Shown one piece after another: positions 46,280 to 57,912 of a stretch of DNA of 64,000 nt. Below the pieces are notes generated by a model, which saw only the letters and a program-made list of their open reading frames with translations, made no database searches and had not been told where the DNA came from. The DNA lies in assembly GCF_042477335.2 (NCBI RefSeq), contig NC_091727.1, positions 128,433,501 to 128,497,500 on the forward strand. Reading direction: 5' to 3'. Both the position numbers and the translations under genes were made by a program. The DNA comes from Ovis canadensis (taxonomy: Eukaryota; Chordata; Mammalia; Artiodactyla; Bovidae). Positions within the stretch are counted from its first letter, which is position 1, and each line of letters starts with the position of its first letter.

Positions 46280-46287
46280 TGACGTCA
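46280..46287 (+). promoter_or_regulatory. cAMP response element (CRE), full palindrome
   Basis: A perfect tgacgtca, 85 bp before the start codon, with no TATA box nearby. Full CREs in TATA-less promoters are typical of genes switched on by CREM in round spermatids (established knowledge), which fits the testis expression of FAM209 in other mammals. Confidence 0.65.
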
Positions 46288-46371
46288 CCAAGGGCCCAGC
46301 CCTGCCTGGTCCTCAGTCTCCAGGTGCCAGCGCAGACCAGCGCACCAGGAGCCACTTCGTCTCAGCTGACG

Positions 46372-46914
46372 ATGCGGTCGGTAATGTGGTTATTTTTCTG
46401 GTCTACGTTTATCTCATTTGTCTTTGCCTATATGTTTTATGTCCTGAGAGATGAAGCCGAAGAATCCCCATGGATGGTGCCCACCGGAAGGCACTTCCGA
46501 ATTCGGCAGAATCAACCAGAGCATGCCCCAGGCTGGTTTGGGAGCAATTCGCACTGGCTGTTAATCTTCCTCATGTTTTTGGTGATCCTGAAGTTTCCCG
46601 GAGGCGATGACGAAAGTAACGTGTGCACTCCTCCTGGCCGTCAGGGCTGTTCATCTGGCCCTCCAGGAAGAAAGAAGATAAAGGCTTCCCCCTACAAAGA
46701 CTGTATGTGCGGTGCCTTAACCCAGGTCAAGACGAAACTTGTGAACCTTGTGTCCAGGATGGGATATCTGAAACTCATCGCGGCAACCGGTGATAGACGC
46801 CAATGTCCCAATATTGAGGTTCTTGGTGATGCACAGAATAACATTACAGTATATGAGTTAGGGGTCACCGGAGACCCCGATGGAGTGGATTTTCACATCA
46901 AGGAAGAAGAGTAG
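46372..46914 (+). CDS. FAM209: FAM209-family membrane protein, intact 180-codon ORF
   Basis: I recognise this as FAM209 (human FAM209A/B). From memory it aligns without gaps to the human protein over the first 42 residues and shares HFRIRQN.PEH, the following W..S segment, LKF.GD, PPG..GCS, KDC, the LTQ...LV..VS..G.LK...ATG region and NNIT.YE. Residues 1-22 form a signal peptide or signal anchor, and residues 61-75 a second hydrophobic segment. The tail is hydrophilic and acidic at its end (KEEE). At 180 aa it is slightly longer than the human 171. The family is testis-specific; mouse FAM209 binds DPY19L2 at the inner nuclear membrane and is needed for acrosome formation. I chose the ATG at 46372 because the upstream open frame is GC-rich leader without homology; the -3 base is A. 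The coding region is uninterrupted, so an intronless retrogene is possible if the parental gene has a coding intron. The promoter elements argue for a working locus. Confidence 0.82.
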   Translation: MRSVMWLFFWSTFISFVFAYMFYVLRDEAEESPWMVPTGRHFRIRQNQPEHAPGWFGSNSHWLLIFLMFLVILKFPGGDDESNVCTPPGRQGCSSGPPGRKKIKASPYKDCMCGALTQVKTKLVNLVSRMGYLKLIAATGDRRQCPNIEVLGDAQNNITVYELGVTGDPDGVDFHIKEEE

Positions 46915-46942
46915 TTGAGTGTTGACAAACTGCATCCAAACC

Positions 46943-46948
46943 AATAAA
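46943..46948 (+). terminator. polyadenylation signal of the FAM209-like gene
   Basis: AATAAA 29 bp after the stop codon. An A-rich stretch (aaaaggaaaaaaa, 46962-46974) begins 13 bp downstream. That stretch is either genomic or the relic of a retrotransposed poly(A) tail. Confidence 0.65.
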
Positions 46949-47064
46949 AGTATTTTGAAGCAAAAGGAAAAAAAGCCTCTGCTATTTTTTATTGGCGCTC
47001 CAGTTTTACCTTTTCCAGAATGTGGTATAATTGGTATCATGCAGTGTATAACCTTTTCCAGACT

Positions 47065-47208
47065 GAGAGACCTGCGTTCGATCCCTGGCTTGGGAAGATC
47101 CCCTGGAGAAGGGAAAGGCTACCCACTCCAGTATTCTGGCCTGGAGAATTCCATGGACTTACAGTCCACGGAGTCACAAAGAGTCGGACATGACTGAGCA
47201 ACTTTCAC
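47065..47208 (+). mobile_element. Bov-tA SINE, 5'-truncated
   Basis: Begins in the B-box region (gagagacctgcgttcgatcc). The 22-bp flank at 47043-47064 is repeated at 47209-47230 with one difference, an unusually long and clear target-site duplication. Confidence 0.92.
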
Positions 47209-47388
47209 AGTGTATAACCTTTCCCAGACTAGCTTATTATACTTAATAAGATCATTAAGTTTCATCCATTTCTTTTTGTGATTTGATAGCCCATTTCTTT
47301 TTATTCTTGAATAATATTCTGTTATATTGATGTTCTGTAGTTAGTTTAAATATTCAGGTAGTAAAGGACATTTTGGTTGCCTCCAATT

Positions 47389-47389
<1 letters not shown>

Positions 47390-47421
<32 letters not shown>

Positions 47422-47427
47422 GAGAGT
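47390..47427. repeat. (GT)n(GA)n microsatellite
   Basis: tgtgtgtgag followed by about 12 GA units, a CA interruption and agagag. Confidence 0.9.
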
Positions 47428-47678
47428 ATGAGTTAAGCTTTATACAATTCAGGTGCATGTTTCTGTGTGGGCATTAGCTTTCAAATTACTTGGTGCACTA
47501 TCTAGGAGCAAAATTGCTAGATCATACCGTATGACAAGGTTTAGCAATGTAAGACATTGCTTCCAAAGTGATTGTACCATTTTGCATTCCCACTAACAAC
47601 AAATGAGAGTTCCTGTTGTTCCTCATCTTTGCCAGTAACTGGTTTTGTCAGATTTTTGTATTTGGCCAGTCCAAAGAG

Positions 47679-48944
47679 ACTAGATCTGATAGAGATAGTG
47701 CCTGATGAACTATGGATGGAGGTTTGTGACGTTGTCCAGCAGACAGGGATCCAGACCATCCCCATGGAAAGGAAATGCAAAAAGGGAACATGGCTGTCTG
47801 GGGAGGCCTTTGCTTCCCAGGAGAGCTGTGAAAAGAAGAGAAGCAAACAGCAAAGGAGAAAAGGAAAGATATAAGCATCTGAATGCAGAGTTCCAAAGAA
47901 TATCAAGGAGAGATAAGAAAGCCTTCCACAGAGATCAATGCAAAGACATAGAGAAAAACAACAGAATGGGAAAGACTAGAGATCTCCAAGAACAACAGAC
48001 TGGTTCCAAATAGGAAAAGGAGTACGTCAAGGCTGTATATTGTCACCCTGCTTATTTAACTTATATGGAGAGTACATCATGAGAAATGCTGGGCTGGAAG
48101 AAGCACAGGCTGGAATCAACATTGCCGGAAGAGATATCAATAACCTCAGACATGCAGATGACACCATCCTTATTGCAGAAAGTGAAGAGGAACTAAAGAG
48201 CCTCTTGATGCAAGTGAAAGAGGAGAGTGAAAAATTTGGCTTAAAGCTCAACATTCAGAAAACAATGATTATGGCATCTGGTCCCATCACTTCATGGGAA
48301 ATAGATGGGGAAACAGTGGAAACAGTGTCAGACTTTATTTTGGGGAGCTCCAAAATCACTGCAGATGGTGACTGCAGCCATGAAATTAAAAGACGCTTAC
48401 TCCTTGGAAGGAAAGTTATGACCAACCTAGATAGCATATTCAAAAGCAGAGACATTACTTTGCCGACTAAGGTCTGTCTAGTCAAGGCTATGGTTTTTCC
48501 AGTAGTCATGTATGGATGTGAGAGTTGGACTGTGAAGAAGGCTGAGTGCCGAAGAATTGATGCTTTTGAACTGTGGTGTTGGAGAAGACTCTTGAGAGTC
48601 CCTTGGACTGCAAGGAGATCCAACCAGTCCATTCTGAAGGAGATCAGCCCTGGGATTTCTTTGGAAGGAATGATGCTAAAGCTGAAACTCCAGTACTTTG
48701 GCCCCCTCATGCAAAGAGTTGACTCATGGGAAAAGACTCTGATTCTGGGAGGGATTGGGGGCAGGAGGAGAAGGGGATGACCGAGGATGAGATGGCTGGA
48801 TGGCATCACTGACTCAATGGACGTGAATCTGAGTGAACTCTGGGAATTGGTGATGGACAGGGAGGCCTGGCGTGCTGCGATTCATGGTGTCGCAAAGAGT
48901 TGGACACGATTGAGCGACTGAACTGAACTGAACTGAACTGAACT
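47679..48944 (+). mobile_element. BovB LINE copy H, 5'-truncated with internal deletion
   Basis: Starts at gactagatctgatagagata and covers the linker to about 47990. It then jumps over most of the RT core to gaacaacagactggttcc. A 246-codon frame (48040-48780) spans the YADD box, here changed to HADD (48151-48162), and the C-terminal region. The end is a clean run of actga repeats. Confidence 0.92.
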
Positions 48945-49050
48945 GAAGAACTGTCCTGGAGATCATTAGACTAAGCATTTGAAATAAATGAATTCCCTGA
49001 TACTGATCGTTTTTATTCTTGTGTATGATAAGAATTTTATGAAAATATTT

Positions 49051-49361
49051 GGGCCTTCCCTGATAGCTCAGTTGGTAAAGAATCTGCCTGCAATGCAGGA
49101 GACCTTGGTTCGATTCCTGAGTCTGGAACATCTGCTGCAGAAGGGATATCCACTCCAGTATTCTTGGACTTCCCTTGTGGCTCAGGTGGTAAAGAATCCA
49201 CCTGCAATGCGGGAGACCTGGGTTTGATCCCTGGGTTGGGAATATCCCCTGCAGAAGGGAAAGGCTGCCCACTCCTCCATTCTGGCCTGGAGAATTCCAT
49301 GGACTGTATAGTCCATGGGATCGCAAAAATTTGACACGACTGAGTGACTTTCACTTTCATT
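49051..49361 (+). mobile_element. Bov-tA SINE dimer
   Basis: A truncated unit (gggccttccctgatagctca to about 49165) is followed by a second complete head (gacttcccttgtggctcagg) and body ending near gtgactttcactttcat, a two-monomer Bov-tA form. Confidence 0.88.
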
Positions 49362-50005
49362 TGATGAAAGGAATTTAATTTCAAAGGAGACCAAGAAAAA
49401 CTAATACCAGATCACCTGCAAGTAGATGTGCCTGTGTGGTACCTCGGGATCATCTTGCACACCTGGAACAAAATTTTTTAACAAGAAGAGCTCTTGGTAA
49501 AGCCCTGTGCATTGTTAAAGACAGTGTCATGGGCCAGTTTGAAAACAGCACTTTTAGTAAGTGATGTATTTTCTATCATGGTCATTGTATTTAATGAGAA
49601 GCCATTTTACAAAACCTACATCACTACAGTATACTTAATTATGCTTGGACGTTATGCATTTGTAAATTCAGAAATAAAGCAGGAGCAATACTAAAGAATA
49701 TTTAAAACACACTACAGTTAAGAGAGCAAGTGAAGACTGGGGGTCCAAGGATGATTAAAACACAGGAAATCTAAGAAAAGGAGGAACAATGGGATTTGAT
49801 GTTGAAGAGGATAAGACCAAATAAGCAAATGTGACTACTGACTTCAAAAGGTGATCTAGAGAAAGGGCAGCTCGTGAGCAATCATGATCTAACAGTGTGG
49901 TTTACCGAAATGATAAACTAAGAGAAAGAACTTTACTGATATAGAAACATATGGAAACCATCAACTCAGACACAATAGTTTTACTAGGACACATAGACAC
50001 TATTC

Positions 50006-50130
50006 AATGGAGGAGGAAATGGCAACCCACTCCAGTGTTCTTGCCTGGGAGATACCATGGACAGAGAAGCCTGACGGGCTATAGCCCAGGGTGTCCCAAG
50101 AGTCAGACATGACAGCGACAAAACAACCAC
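50006..50130 (+). mobile_element. BovA-type SINE unit
   Basis: From caatggaggaggaaatggca to gagtcagacatgacagcgac. It is absent from the matching position of arm 2, so it inserted after the duplication. Confidence 0.85.
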
Positions 50131-50590
50131 CACCCCACTCAACTTTTCCAACATTACTTGTGTCAGGGAAATCATCTGGAAACAGAATTGAGGACCCAAA
50201 CACAGCACAGAAATAATTAGAGCAAAATGTTCAAGAAACATTCTTTCAAAAAGTATCCAAAGCAGAAGAAACTGAAGTTATTAACTGAAGTGACTGGTTC
50301 AGATTAATCACATTTGGTTTCTTCCCAAGAATACATCCTCCTATCTTTGAAGAAATGGAAGCATTCTTGACTTGCAGATCAGCATGGTGAGGATTCTGGA
50401 AGCATCCAATCAGAGAAGCCCAATTGCCACTAAGAATTGGCTCAGCCAATGAAAAGCCCTGCAGATTCTGAGGCACAGCCATTGACTCAAAGGATGAACA
50501 CTTGTCCTGGGCTGAAGCAAAAGAAGTCTTCCAGGAACGTCCAACCTTTGAGATTGAAGTGGGAAAGGGATGTGATTCCTTGCCATTAAC

Positions 50591-51014
50591 AGTTATTATA
50601 ATAATCACCCCTGCCTAGATCTTGTTTTCCTTCTCTAGCTATAAAACTTTTGAAGTATTCTTTGTTCTCAAAGCAATCCACCTGACAGCAATAGAACCCA
50701 CTAGGTTGTCTTGGCAGGAAGAAATCACACCCAGCTTTTAATACAGGGGTCAAGGAAATGGGCAGCTCCTGGTTCCTGATCCATTGTTTTCCTCATTCTT
50801 CTGTCACACCTGGATGAGAGGAGAATGAGTGTGGGGTGGGGGAAAAGCAACTTTGAAAAAACTGTGCATTTATGATTTTTCCGTATTGTAAGGAAGTTAA
50901 AAAGTAGGATCACTGGTGGACATTAGTGGAGCAAGAAAGCACCCCAGATCCCTGTTAGCAGGTCATGAATCCAGGCCTTGGCCTCTGGCATTGTGATAAG
51001 GCCATTCATCATCC
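50591..51014. other. unique sequence, nothing recognised
   Basis: No gene or repeat recognised between arm 1 and BovB I. Confidence 0.4.
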
Positions 51015-54000
51015 AAGGTAAGGAGCAGCAGCTGTGCTTTGCTGGAGCAGCCGTGAAGAGATACTGCATGCCCAAGGTAAGAGAAACCCAAGTAAGCTAG
51101 TAGGTGTTGCAAGAGGGCATCAGAGGGCAGACACACTGAAACCACACTCACAGAAAACTAGTCAATCTAATCACACTAGGACCACAGCCTTGTCTAACTC
51201 AATGAAACCAAGCCATGCCTGCAGGGCAACCCAAGATGGGTGGGTCATAGTGGAGAGGTCTGACACAATGTGGTCCACTGGAGAAGGGAATGGCAAGCCA
51301 CTTCAGTATTCTTGCCTTGAGAACCCCAGGAACAGTATGAAAAGGGAAAATGATAGGATACCAAAAGAGGAACTCCCCAGGTCAGTAGGTGCCCAATATG
51401 CTACTGGAGATCAGTGGAGAAATAACTCCAGAAAGAATGAAGGGATGGAGCCAAAGCAAAAACAGTACCCAGCTGTGGATGGGACTGGTGATAGAAGCAA
51501 GATCCGATGCTGTAAAGAGCAATATTGCATAGGAACCTGAAATGTCAGGTCCGGGAATCAAGGCAAATTGGAAGTGGTCAAAAAAGAGACGGCAAGGGTG
51601 AACATCAACATTCTAGGAATCAGTGAACTAAAATGGACTGGAATGGGTGAATTTAACTCAGATGACCATTATATCTACTACTGCGGGCAGGAATCCCTCA
51701 GAAGAAATGGAGTAGCCATCATGGTCAACAAAAGAGTCCAAAACACAGTACTTGGATGCAATCTCAAAAACGACAGAATGATCTCTGTTCGTCTCCAAGG
51801 CAAACCATTCAATATCACAGTTATCCAAGTCTATGCCCCAACCAGTAACTATGAAGAAGCCAAAGTTGAACAGTTTTATGAAGACCTACAAGACCTGTTA
51901 AAACTAACACCCAAAAAAGATGTCCTTTTCACTATAGGGGACTAGAATGCAAAAGTAGGAAGTCAAGAAACACCTGGAGCAACAGGCAACTTTGGCCTTG
52001 AAATGCGGAATGAAGCAGGGCAAAGACTAATAGGGTTTTGCCAGGAAAATGCACTGGTCATAGCAAACACCCTCTTCCAACAACACAAGACTCTACACAT
52101 GGACATCACCAGATGGTCAACACTGAAATCAGATTGATACTATTCTTTGCAGCCAAAGATGGAGAAGCTCTATACAGTCAACAAAAACAAGACCTGGCGC
52201 TGACTGTGGCTCAGATCATGAACTCCTTATTACCAAATTCAGACTTAAATTGAAGAAAGTAGGGAAAACCGCTAGACTATTCAGGTATGACCTAAATCAA
52301 ATCCCTTTTGATTATACAGTGGAAGTGAGAAATAGATTTAGGGCCTAGATCTGATAGATAGAGTGCCTGATGAACTATGGAATAAGGTTCGTGACATTGT
52401 ACAGGAGACAGGGATCAAGACCATCCCCATGGAAAAGAAATGCAAAAAAGCAAAATGGCTGTCTGGGGAGGACTTACAAATAGCTGTGAAAAGAAGAGAG
52501 GCCAAAAGCAAAGGAGAAAAGGAAAGATATAAGCATCTGAATGCAGAGTTCCAAAGACTAGCAAGAAGAGATAAGAAAGCCTTCTTCAGAGATCAATGCA
52601 AAGAAATAGAGGAAAACAACATACTGGGAAAGACTAGAGATCTCTTCAAGAAAATTAGAGATACCAAGGGAACATTTCATGCAAAGATGGGCTCAATAAA
52701 GGACAGAAATGGTCTGGACCTAACAGAAACAGAAGATATTAAGAAGAGGTGGCAAGAATACATGGAAGAACAGTACAAAAAAGATCTTCACAACCCAGAT
52801 AATCATGACGGTGTGATCACTAATCTAGAGCCAGACATCTTGGAAAGTGAAGTCAAGTGGGCCTTAGAAAGCATCACTATGAACAAAGCTAGTGGGGGTG
52901 ATGGAATTCCAGTTGAGCTGTTTCAAATCCTGAAAGATGATGCTGTGAAAGTGCTGCACTCAGTATGCCAGCAAATTTGGAAAACTCAGCAGTGGCCACA
53001 GGACTGGAAAAGGTCAGTTTTCATTCCAATCCCAAGGAAAGGCAATGCAAAAGAATGCTCAAAGTACCACACAATTGCACTCATCTCACATGCTAGTAAA
53101 GTAATGCTCAAAATTCTCCAAGCCAGGCTTCAGCAATACGTGAACCTTGAACTCCCTGACATTCAAGCTGGTTTTAGAAAAGGCAGAGGAACCGGAGATC
53201 AAATTGCTAACATCCACTTGATCATGGAAAAAGCAAGAGAGTTCCAGAAAAACATCTACTTCTGCTTTATTGACTATGCCAAAGCCTTTGACTGTGTGGA
53301 TCACAAGAAACTGTGGAAAATTCTGAAAGAGATGGAATACCAGACCACTTGACCTGCCTCTTGAGAAATCTGTATGCAGGTCAGGAAGCAACACTTAGAA
53401 CTGGACATGGAACAACAGACTGGTTCCAAAGAAGAAAAGGAGTATGTCAAGGCTGTGTATTGTCTCCCTGTTTATTTAACTTATATGCAGAGTACATCAT
53501 GAGAAATGCTGGACTGGAAGAAACACAAGCTGGAGTCAAGATTGCCGGGAGAAATATCAATAACCTCAGATATGCAGATGACACCACCCTTATGGCAGAA
53601 GGTGAAGAGGAGCTAAAAAGCCTCTTGATGAAAGTAAAAGAGAAGAGCGAAAAAGTTGGCTTAAAGCTCAACATTCGGAAAACAAAGATCATGGCATCCA
53701 GTGCCATCACTTCATGGGAAATAGATGGGGAAACAGTGGAAACAGTGTCAAACTTTATTTTATGGGCTCCAAAATCACTGCAGATGGTGACTCCAGCCAG
53801 TTATGACCAACCTAGATAGTATATTGAAAAGCAGAGACATTACTTTGCCGACTAAGGTCCGTCTAGTCAAGGCTATGGTTTTTCCAGTGGTCATGTATGG
53901 ATGTGAGAGTTGAACTGTGAAGAAGGCTGAGTGCCGAAGAATTGATGCTTTTGAACTGTGGTGTTGGAGAAGACTCTTGAGAGTCCCTTGGACTGCAAGG

Positions 54001-54315
54001 AGATCCAACCAGTCCATTCTGAAGGAGATCAACCCTGGCATTTCTTTGGAAGGAATGATGCTAAAGCTGAAGCTCCAGTACTTTGTCCAACTCATGCGAA
54101 GAGTTGACTCATTGGAAAAGACTCTGATGCTGGGAGGATTGGGGGCAGGAAGAGAAGGGGACGACCGAGGGTGAGATGGCTGGATGGCATCGCTAACTCG
54201 ATGGATGTGAGTTGAGTGAACTCCGGGAGATGGTGATGGACAGGGAGGCCTGGCATGCTGTGATTCATGGGATCGCAAAGAGTTGGACACAACTGAGTGA
54301 CTGAACTGAACTGAT
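51015..54315 (+). mobile_element. BovB LINE copy I, near full length, defective
   Basis: The most complete BovB, about 3.3 kb. It has a 5' region with gtaagagaaacccaagtaag, an endonuclease N-terminal part in frame 51568-51945 (GISELKWTGMGEFNSDDHYI) and more endonuclease to about 52250. A 329-codon frame at 52363-53352 covers the linker and RT N-terminus, and frame 53313-53819 holds RT with an intact YADD at 53571-53582. The C-terminus lies at 53917-54174, followed by the actga tail. Defects include a TGG-to-TAG stop in the endonuclease GDWN motif (51943-51945), a one-base loss near 53334, a small deletion near 53800 and a further stop near 53914. Confidence 0.95.
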
Positions 54316-54984
54316 TTTCATGACTTCTGCTGTTGCATCAGGATTCTTCTGAAATCTTATGAGCTGTCCTTAAGTAACTCTCGCGCTTCCAACATCTTCC
54401 TACAGAAGGGTAGTGAAGAACAATGTCAGATCTTGTGTGTTGAAGTCAGCCAAGTAGTATTTGGCTTTGGGAAGACTTGATACTTCTCCAAGTATTTTAC
54501 ATACGCCATTGGTAAGTTGGTAATTTACCATTGGTAATTGCCTTAAGGGGGAATTATGTTCATTAGTTCTGTGCTGTTTATAATGGTTGCAACGCCATAG
54601 TGAGTTGTGTTACTTCTAGGAACTCAGTGACTTTTTCTAGATGGGATATACCCAGAGTAGTGAATGGCTTTACACAAGGTCACAGAGCTACTGACTAGAT
54701 TTGACTCCAGGAACCTGGCTGGTCTCTGGAATCTCATTCCAATGTCATATCACCCTTTCATTTCTAGAGCATATCTGAGGCACCTAGAAACTATGCTTCT
54801 CTGAATTATCCTACTGGACAGAGAATTGTTTAAAATAAAAGGAAATGAATCCTAGATTCCCTTCTCCTACCAACATCTCCACCTCCAACATGAGATGCCA
54901 GACACTGAGGGTTATTTCTGCTTCCCCTCTAACCACATGTTTTCCTGACTACCCCCTATCTGGGATGGATTCCCTCCTGCTATG
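54316..54984. other. unique sequence with faint MIR text
   Basis: Around 54660-54710 the text cacaaggtcacagagctact resembles a decayed MIR core. Otherwise unrecognised. Confidence 0.4.
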
Positions 54985-55190
54985 CTCCTCAAACGACCTG
55001 GACACAGCTCTGTCACAACATTTAATATACTTTCAATATCTGTCGAAAGTATCTGCTTCTGTTTTCTAGTCACTAGCCAGTTCACAGAGTCAGCTTGTGC
55101 TTTTGTGATTCCCAGCAGCTAGCAGTGCCTGATGTCATAGGTAGTCAGTAAATGTTTGTTGACTAAATGAATGCAGGTGGGCTCTAAAGC
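54985..55190 (+). mobile_element. L2 3'-end fragment
   Basis: Has cccagcagctagcagtgcct followed by gtcagtaaatgtttgttgac and taaatgaatg, the typical end of a mammalian L2 LINE. Confidence 0.65.
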
Positions 55191-56599
55191 CTACAATGAA
55201 ATTTCCTGCACTTCATGAGGATAGCATAATTAAAATACTCTGGTTGGAGAACTGAAAATGACTTGAAAGTGGCCATAGCACTTTTTTCTTTTTTTCTCTG
55301 TACTAATAAGCAGTTACCAATTTTTATCCTGTTGCCCAGAAGAAGAAAGAAAATAATACTGTGACATAATGTTGCACAGTTTGCATGGATGACTTCACAC
55401 AGATTTGACAGTTTTATTGCCTTTCTGAGAGTTCACCTTTCCCCGGTTCTGGGAAGTTGGGAGCAGGCACATGATAACCCTTCTAAAGGATCTCTAAAAG
55501 CCTGGGAGGTGAGTGCTGTTTATGTTGCTGATGGACAAAGAATAGATCCATTAGTAGAATGTTGAGTCAACTTCCATGCCTCACCCAGTTCAGGACACAA
55601 GTGTGCCAGGATCAGAGCTCAGGTCTCTCCCTGACACCCGTGGAAAGTTCCTTGCTCCTTGTATCCTGAGGCTTCCCTAAGCAGGGCTTAGGGGAGGCTA
55701 CAGTGAGGAGAAGCAGGGAATGGGTAGGATGCTCCTGAGGCCAGCCAGTCAAGGCAGGGGAGAGTCTGGGTGATCCTTGCTCCCCCGCTAAGGCTAATGT
55801 CTGGCAGCCAAGGCAGGAGGAGAGCTGGAACCTAGAACTCAGCCAAGGATGGGCTCTTCGCCGTGTCTTAGTGTGGGAGGCCTCTGGAACATCTGGCGGG
55901 CCCAATGAGACAGTTCATAGACCCCTAAAGCACTCACCTGTAGGAGACCTGCCTCTAGTGGCTGGGCAAGTCCTAGCTGAGCACAGTCCCGCCACCCTGA
56001 TTCCCTCAGGCCAATGGCTGGAAGTGTTGGCATTGTGTTTTGCTGAGGATTACCAGCCTTTTAGACTGTGAGATCATTATCATGGGTTCTCAGGCCAGTG
56101 TAAAGGCATACAAATTTGGAGTCCACCGAATGAAATGTAAAATACCCTCTGCTCTCTCCATCACCACACGTGATGCAGGCGTGCAGCAGAAGTTGTCTCC
56201 ACACCTAATAATCCACTGCAGGCTTGATAAACAGTCCTCATTTTTACCAAGGACCTATTGGAGGGAAATGCTCTGCCTTGATTACAAGAGAGTGCAAGCC
56301 TTTTCAGGCTAATGATCCTCTTCAATGGATGTTTGTTTAACCCCTGTTTGTTTAACAATTTCTCTTGAAAATGGCTGGGGACCCACTGAATCCAACTTCT
56401 TTTATTATGTAAAGGTTTTTGTCAAGCAGCCTCCCTCTGCAAGTCCAAGTAAGGGTGCAGGTGTCCCTCCTCTGGTGTCTACTTCTCTCTGTCCTCCCAC
56501 CCACCCATTCAGAGCCGTTCATCGTTCATTTAGTCTCACATAGAAGTCAACTCAGACTTGATTTCCGGCCAGGACACTTACTTATGTGGGGAGCTTGGG
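55191..56599. other. unique sequence, nothing recognised
   Basis: Open frames of 60-97 codons on both strands overlap and have no recognisable domain. No exon structure is evident. Confidence 0.45.
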
Positions 56600-56765
56600 T
56601 TGTACTTAACCAAATGTCTCAGAGCCTCAGTCTTCTTGACAGGGAGACTTTCACCTGCTTGTCCTGTGGGGAAAATATAAGAACAGAGTGTAAGTACTAG
56701 ATAGATGTGCATAACATATCCAGCAGAGTGCCTGCTACCTAGAATCCTAAAGTGCTCAAATAAAA
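56600..56765 (+). mobile_element. MIR SINE
   Basis: Contains ctcagagcctcagtcttctt and gcagagtgcctgctacctag followed by a short aaataaa end. Confidence 0.6.
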
Positions 56766-56979
56766 AAGGTTTTCTATGGCGATTTGTGTGGAGCTGGCTC
56801 CTGAAGAGTGAGGAGGGTTAAAATGTGACCCCCCCAAACTCTATGACATTACAAATGAACGAAGAGCTGAGTGTTTGCCTATAGAAGGCTGCACCTGATC
56901 ACAGCCATGATGACCGTCATGAAGGTTCAGGGAATGGGAAGAGAAACAGCCTGAGAACCCACCGTAGGCCTTTACCAGA

Positions 56980-57420
56980 CACTGCACTTGTCAGGCTTCG
57001 TCTACACTCTCATTCAGTCCTGATCCCAGCCCCCCTGTAGGGGCACTGTCAATACTATACCCTTTTTACATGTGCAGGTGAAGACGCTGAAGGTTAGGGG
57101 AGTTACAGTAGGCTGGGGTCGTGAAGTCATCTTCATAGAGGAGGTAGGATTGGAGCCAAGACTGGGAAGGTGAATAAGATTAGGAAGGGAGAGGGCGAGG
57201 GGCGAATTTTCACTGGAGTGAGGAGGAACAGCTGGCCCAGAGACCTGAGCTGGCAGTGCCCAAAGACACCGAGGAAACGTGGCATTCCATCTGCCTTAAT
57301 TCACTGAGTCCTCACAACAGTCTTATAGACCCTCTTCCACAGAGGAGGAAAGTGAGGTTCAGAGAGGTCAAGTCACTTATCCAAAGCACCGCATCTAGGA
57401 GGACAGCTGGTGTTTCAATC
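56980..57420 (+). mobile_element. two MIR-type fragments
   Basis: One at about 56990-57130 (gcaggtgaagacgctgaagg) and one at 57285-57420 (gtcctcacaacagtcttata, gaggttcagagaggtcaagt). The second is clearer. Confidence 0.6.
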
Positions 57421-57648
57421 CAGGTCTAACTGGACTCCCAAACTTCTGTCCTTAATCACTCTTACTGCTGATTATAGTCACACTGCTCAAAGTATTTCCA
57501 GGACCCAAACAGACACTGCCACCCTCTTGTGTGTCTATTCCCTGTTCGTGTGCTATGCAGTACTATTTGTCTCTAGAGATCAAATGCACTCGAATTCCGA
57601 GGAGAACAAAACTTGGAGGAGTGAGGCATTCTCCTTTTCCCACTCACC

Positions 57649-57912
57649 CCTGCTGCTGCTAAGTCACTTCAGTCGTGTCTGACTCTGTGTGACCCCACAG
57701 ACGGCAGCCCACCAGGCTCCCCCGTCCCTGGGATTCTCCAGGCAAGAACACTGGAGTGGGTTGTCACTTCCTTCTCCAGTGCATGAAAGTGAAAAGTGAA
57801 AGCGAAGTTGCTCAGTAGTGTCCGATCCTCAGCAACCCCATGGATTGCAACCTTCCAGGCTCCTCCATCTATCGGATTTTCCAGGCAAGAGTACTGGAGT
57901 GGGGTGCACTCC
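57649..57912 (-). mobile_element. BovA2-type SINE dimer, antisense
   Basis: Starts with ctgctgctgctaagtcactt (the CAG tail reversed). It has two related monomers joined by gtgaaaagtgaaagcgaagt, the arrangement of BovA2. Confidence 0.9.

Larger units (their letters stand above)
46985..47660 (-). mobile_element. old L1M fragment, antisense, split by a SINE
   Basis: L1M-type text (ggtataattggtatcatgca, then ttaagtttcatccatttctt, aataatattctgttatattg and attgctagatcatacc) starts right after the FAM209-like polyA and ends at BovB H. A GT/GA microsatellite lies inside at 47390-47427. Confidence 0.65.
48945..50590 (+). repeat. inverted duplication, arm 1
   Basis: Homologous to the reverse complement of 61499-62445. 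Shared landmarks include cacacctggaacaaaatttt, aagactcttggtaaagc-like text, gaaactgaagttat, gactggttcagat, gctcagccaatgaaaagcc (ggtcagccaatgaaaagcc in arm 2) and tgtcctgggctgaagcaa. This arm is interrupted by a Bov-tA dimer (49051-49361), a BovA unit (50006-50130) and about 220 bp absent from the other arm (49505-49725). Open frames in the arms are not conserved as protein. Confidence 0.8.

Noticed and set aside
46222..46983. Firm call of FAM209-like sequence as a processed retrocopy
   Set aside because: The flanking cctctgct match is only 8 bp and lacks an A-rich L1 endonuclease site, and the CRE/GC box sits where a native promoter should be. Left open.
50246..50608. 120-codon minus-strand frame in arm 1 of the inverted duplication as a gene
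   Set aside because: The homologous arm 2 does not conserve this frame; differences include indels that are not multiples of three.
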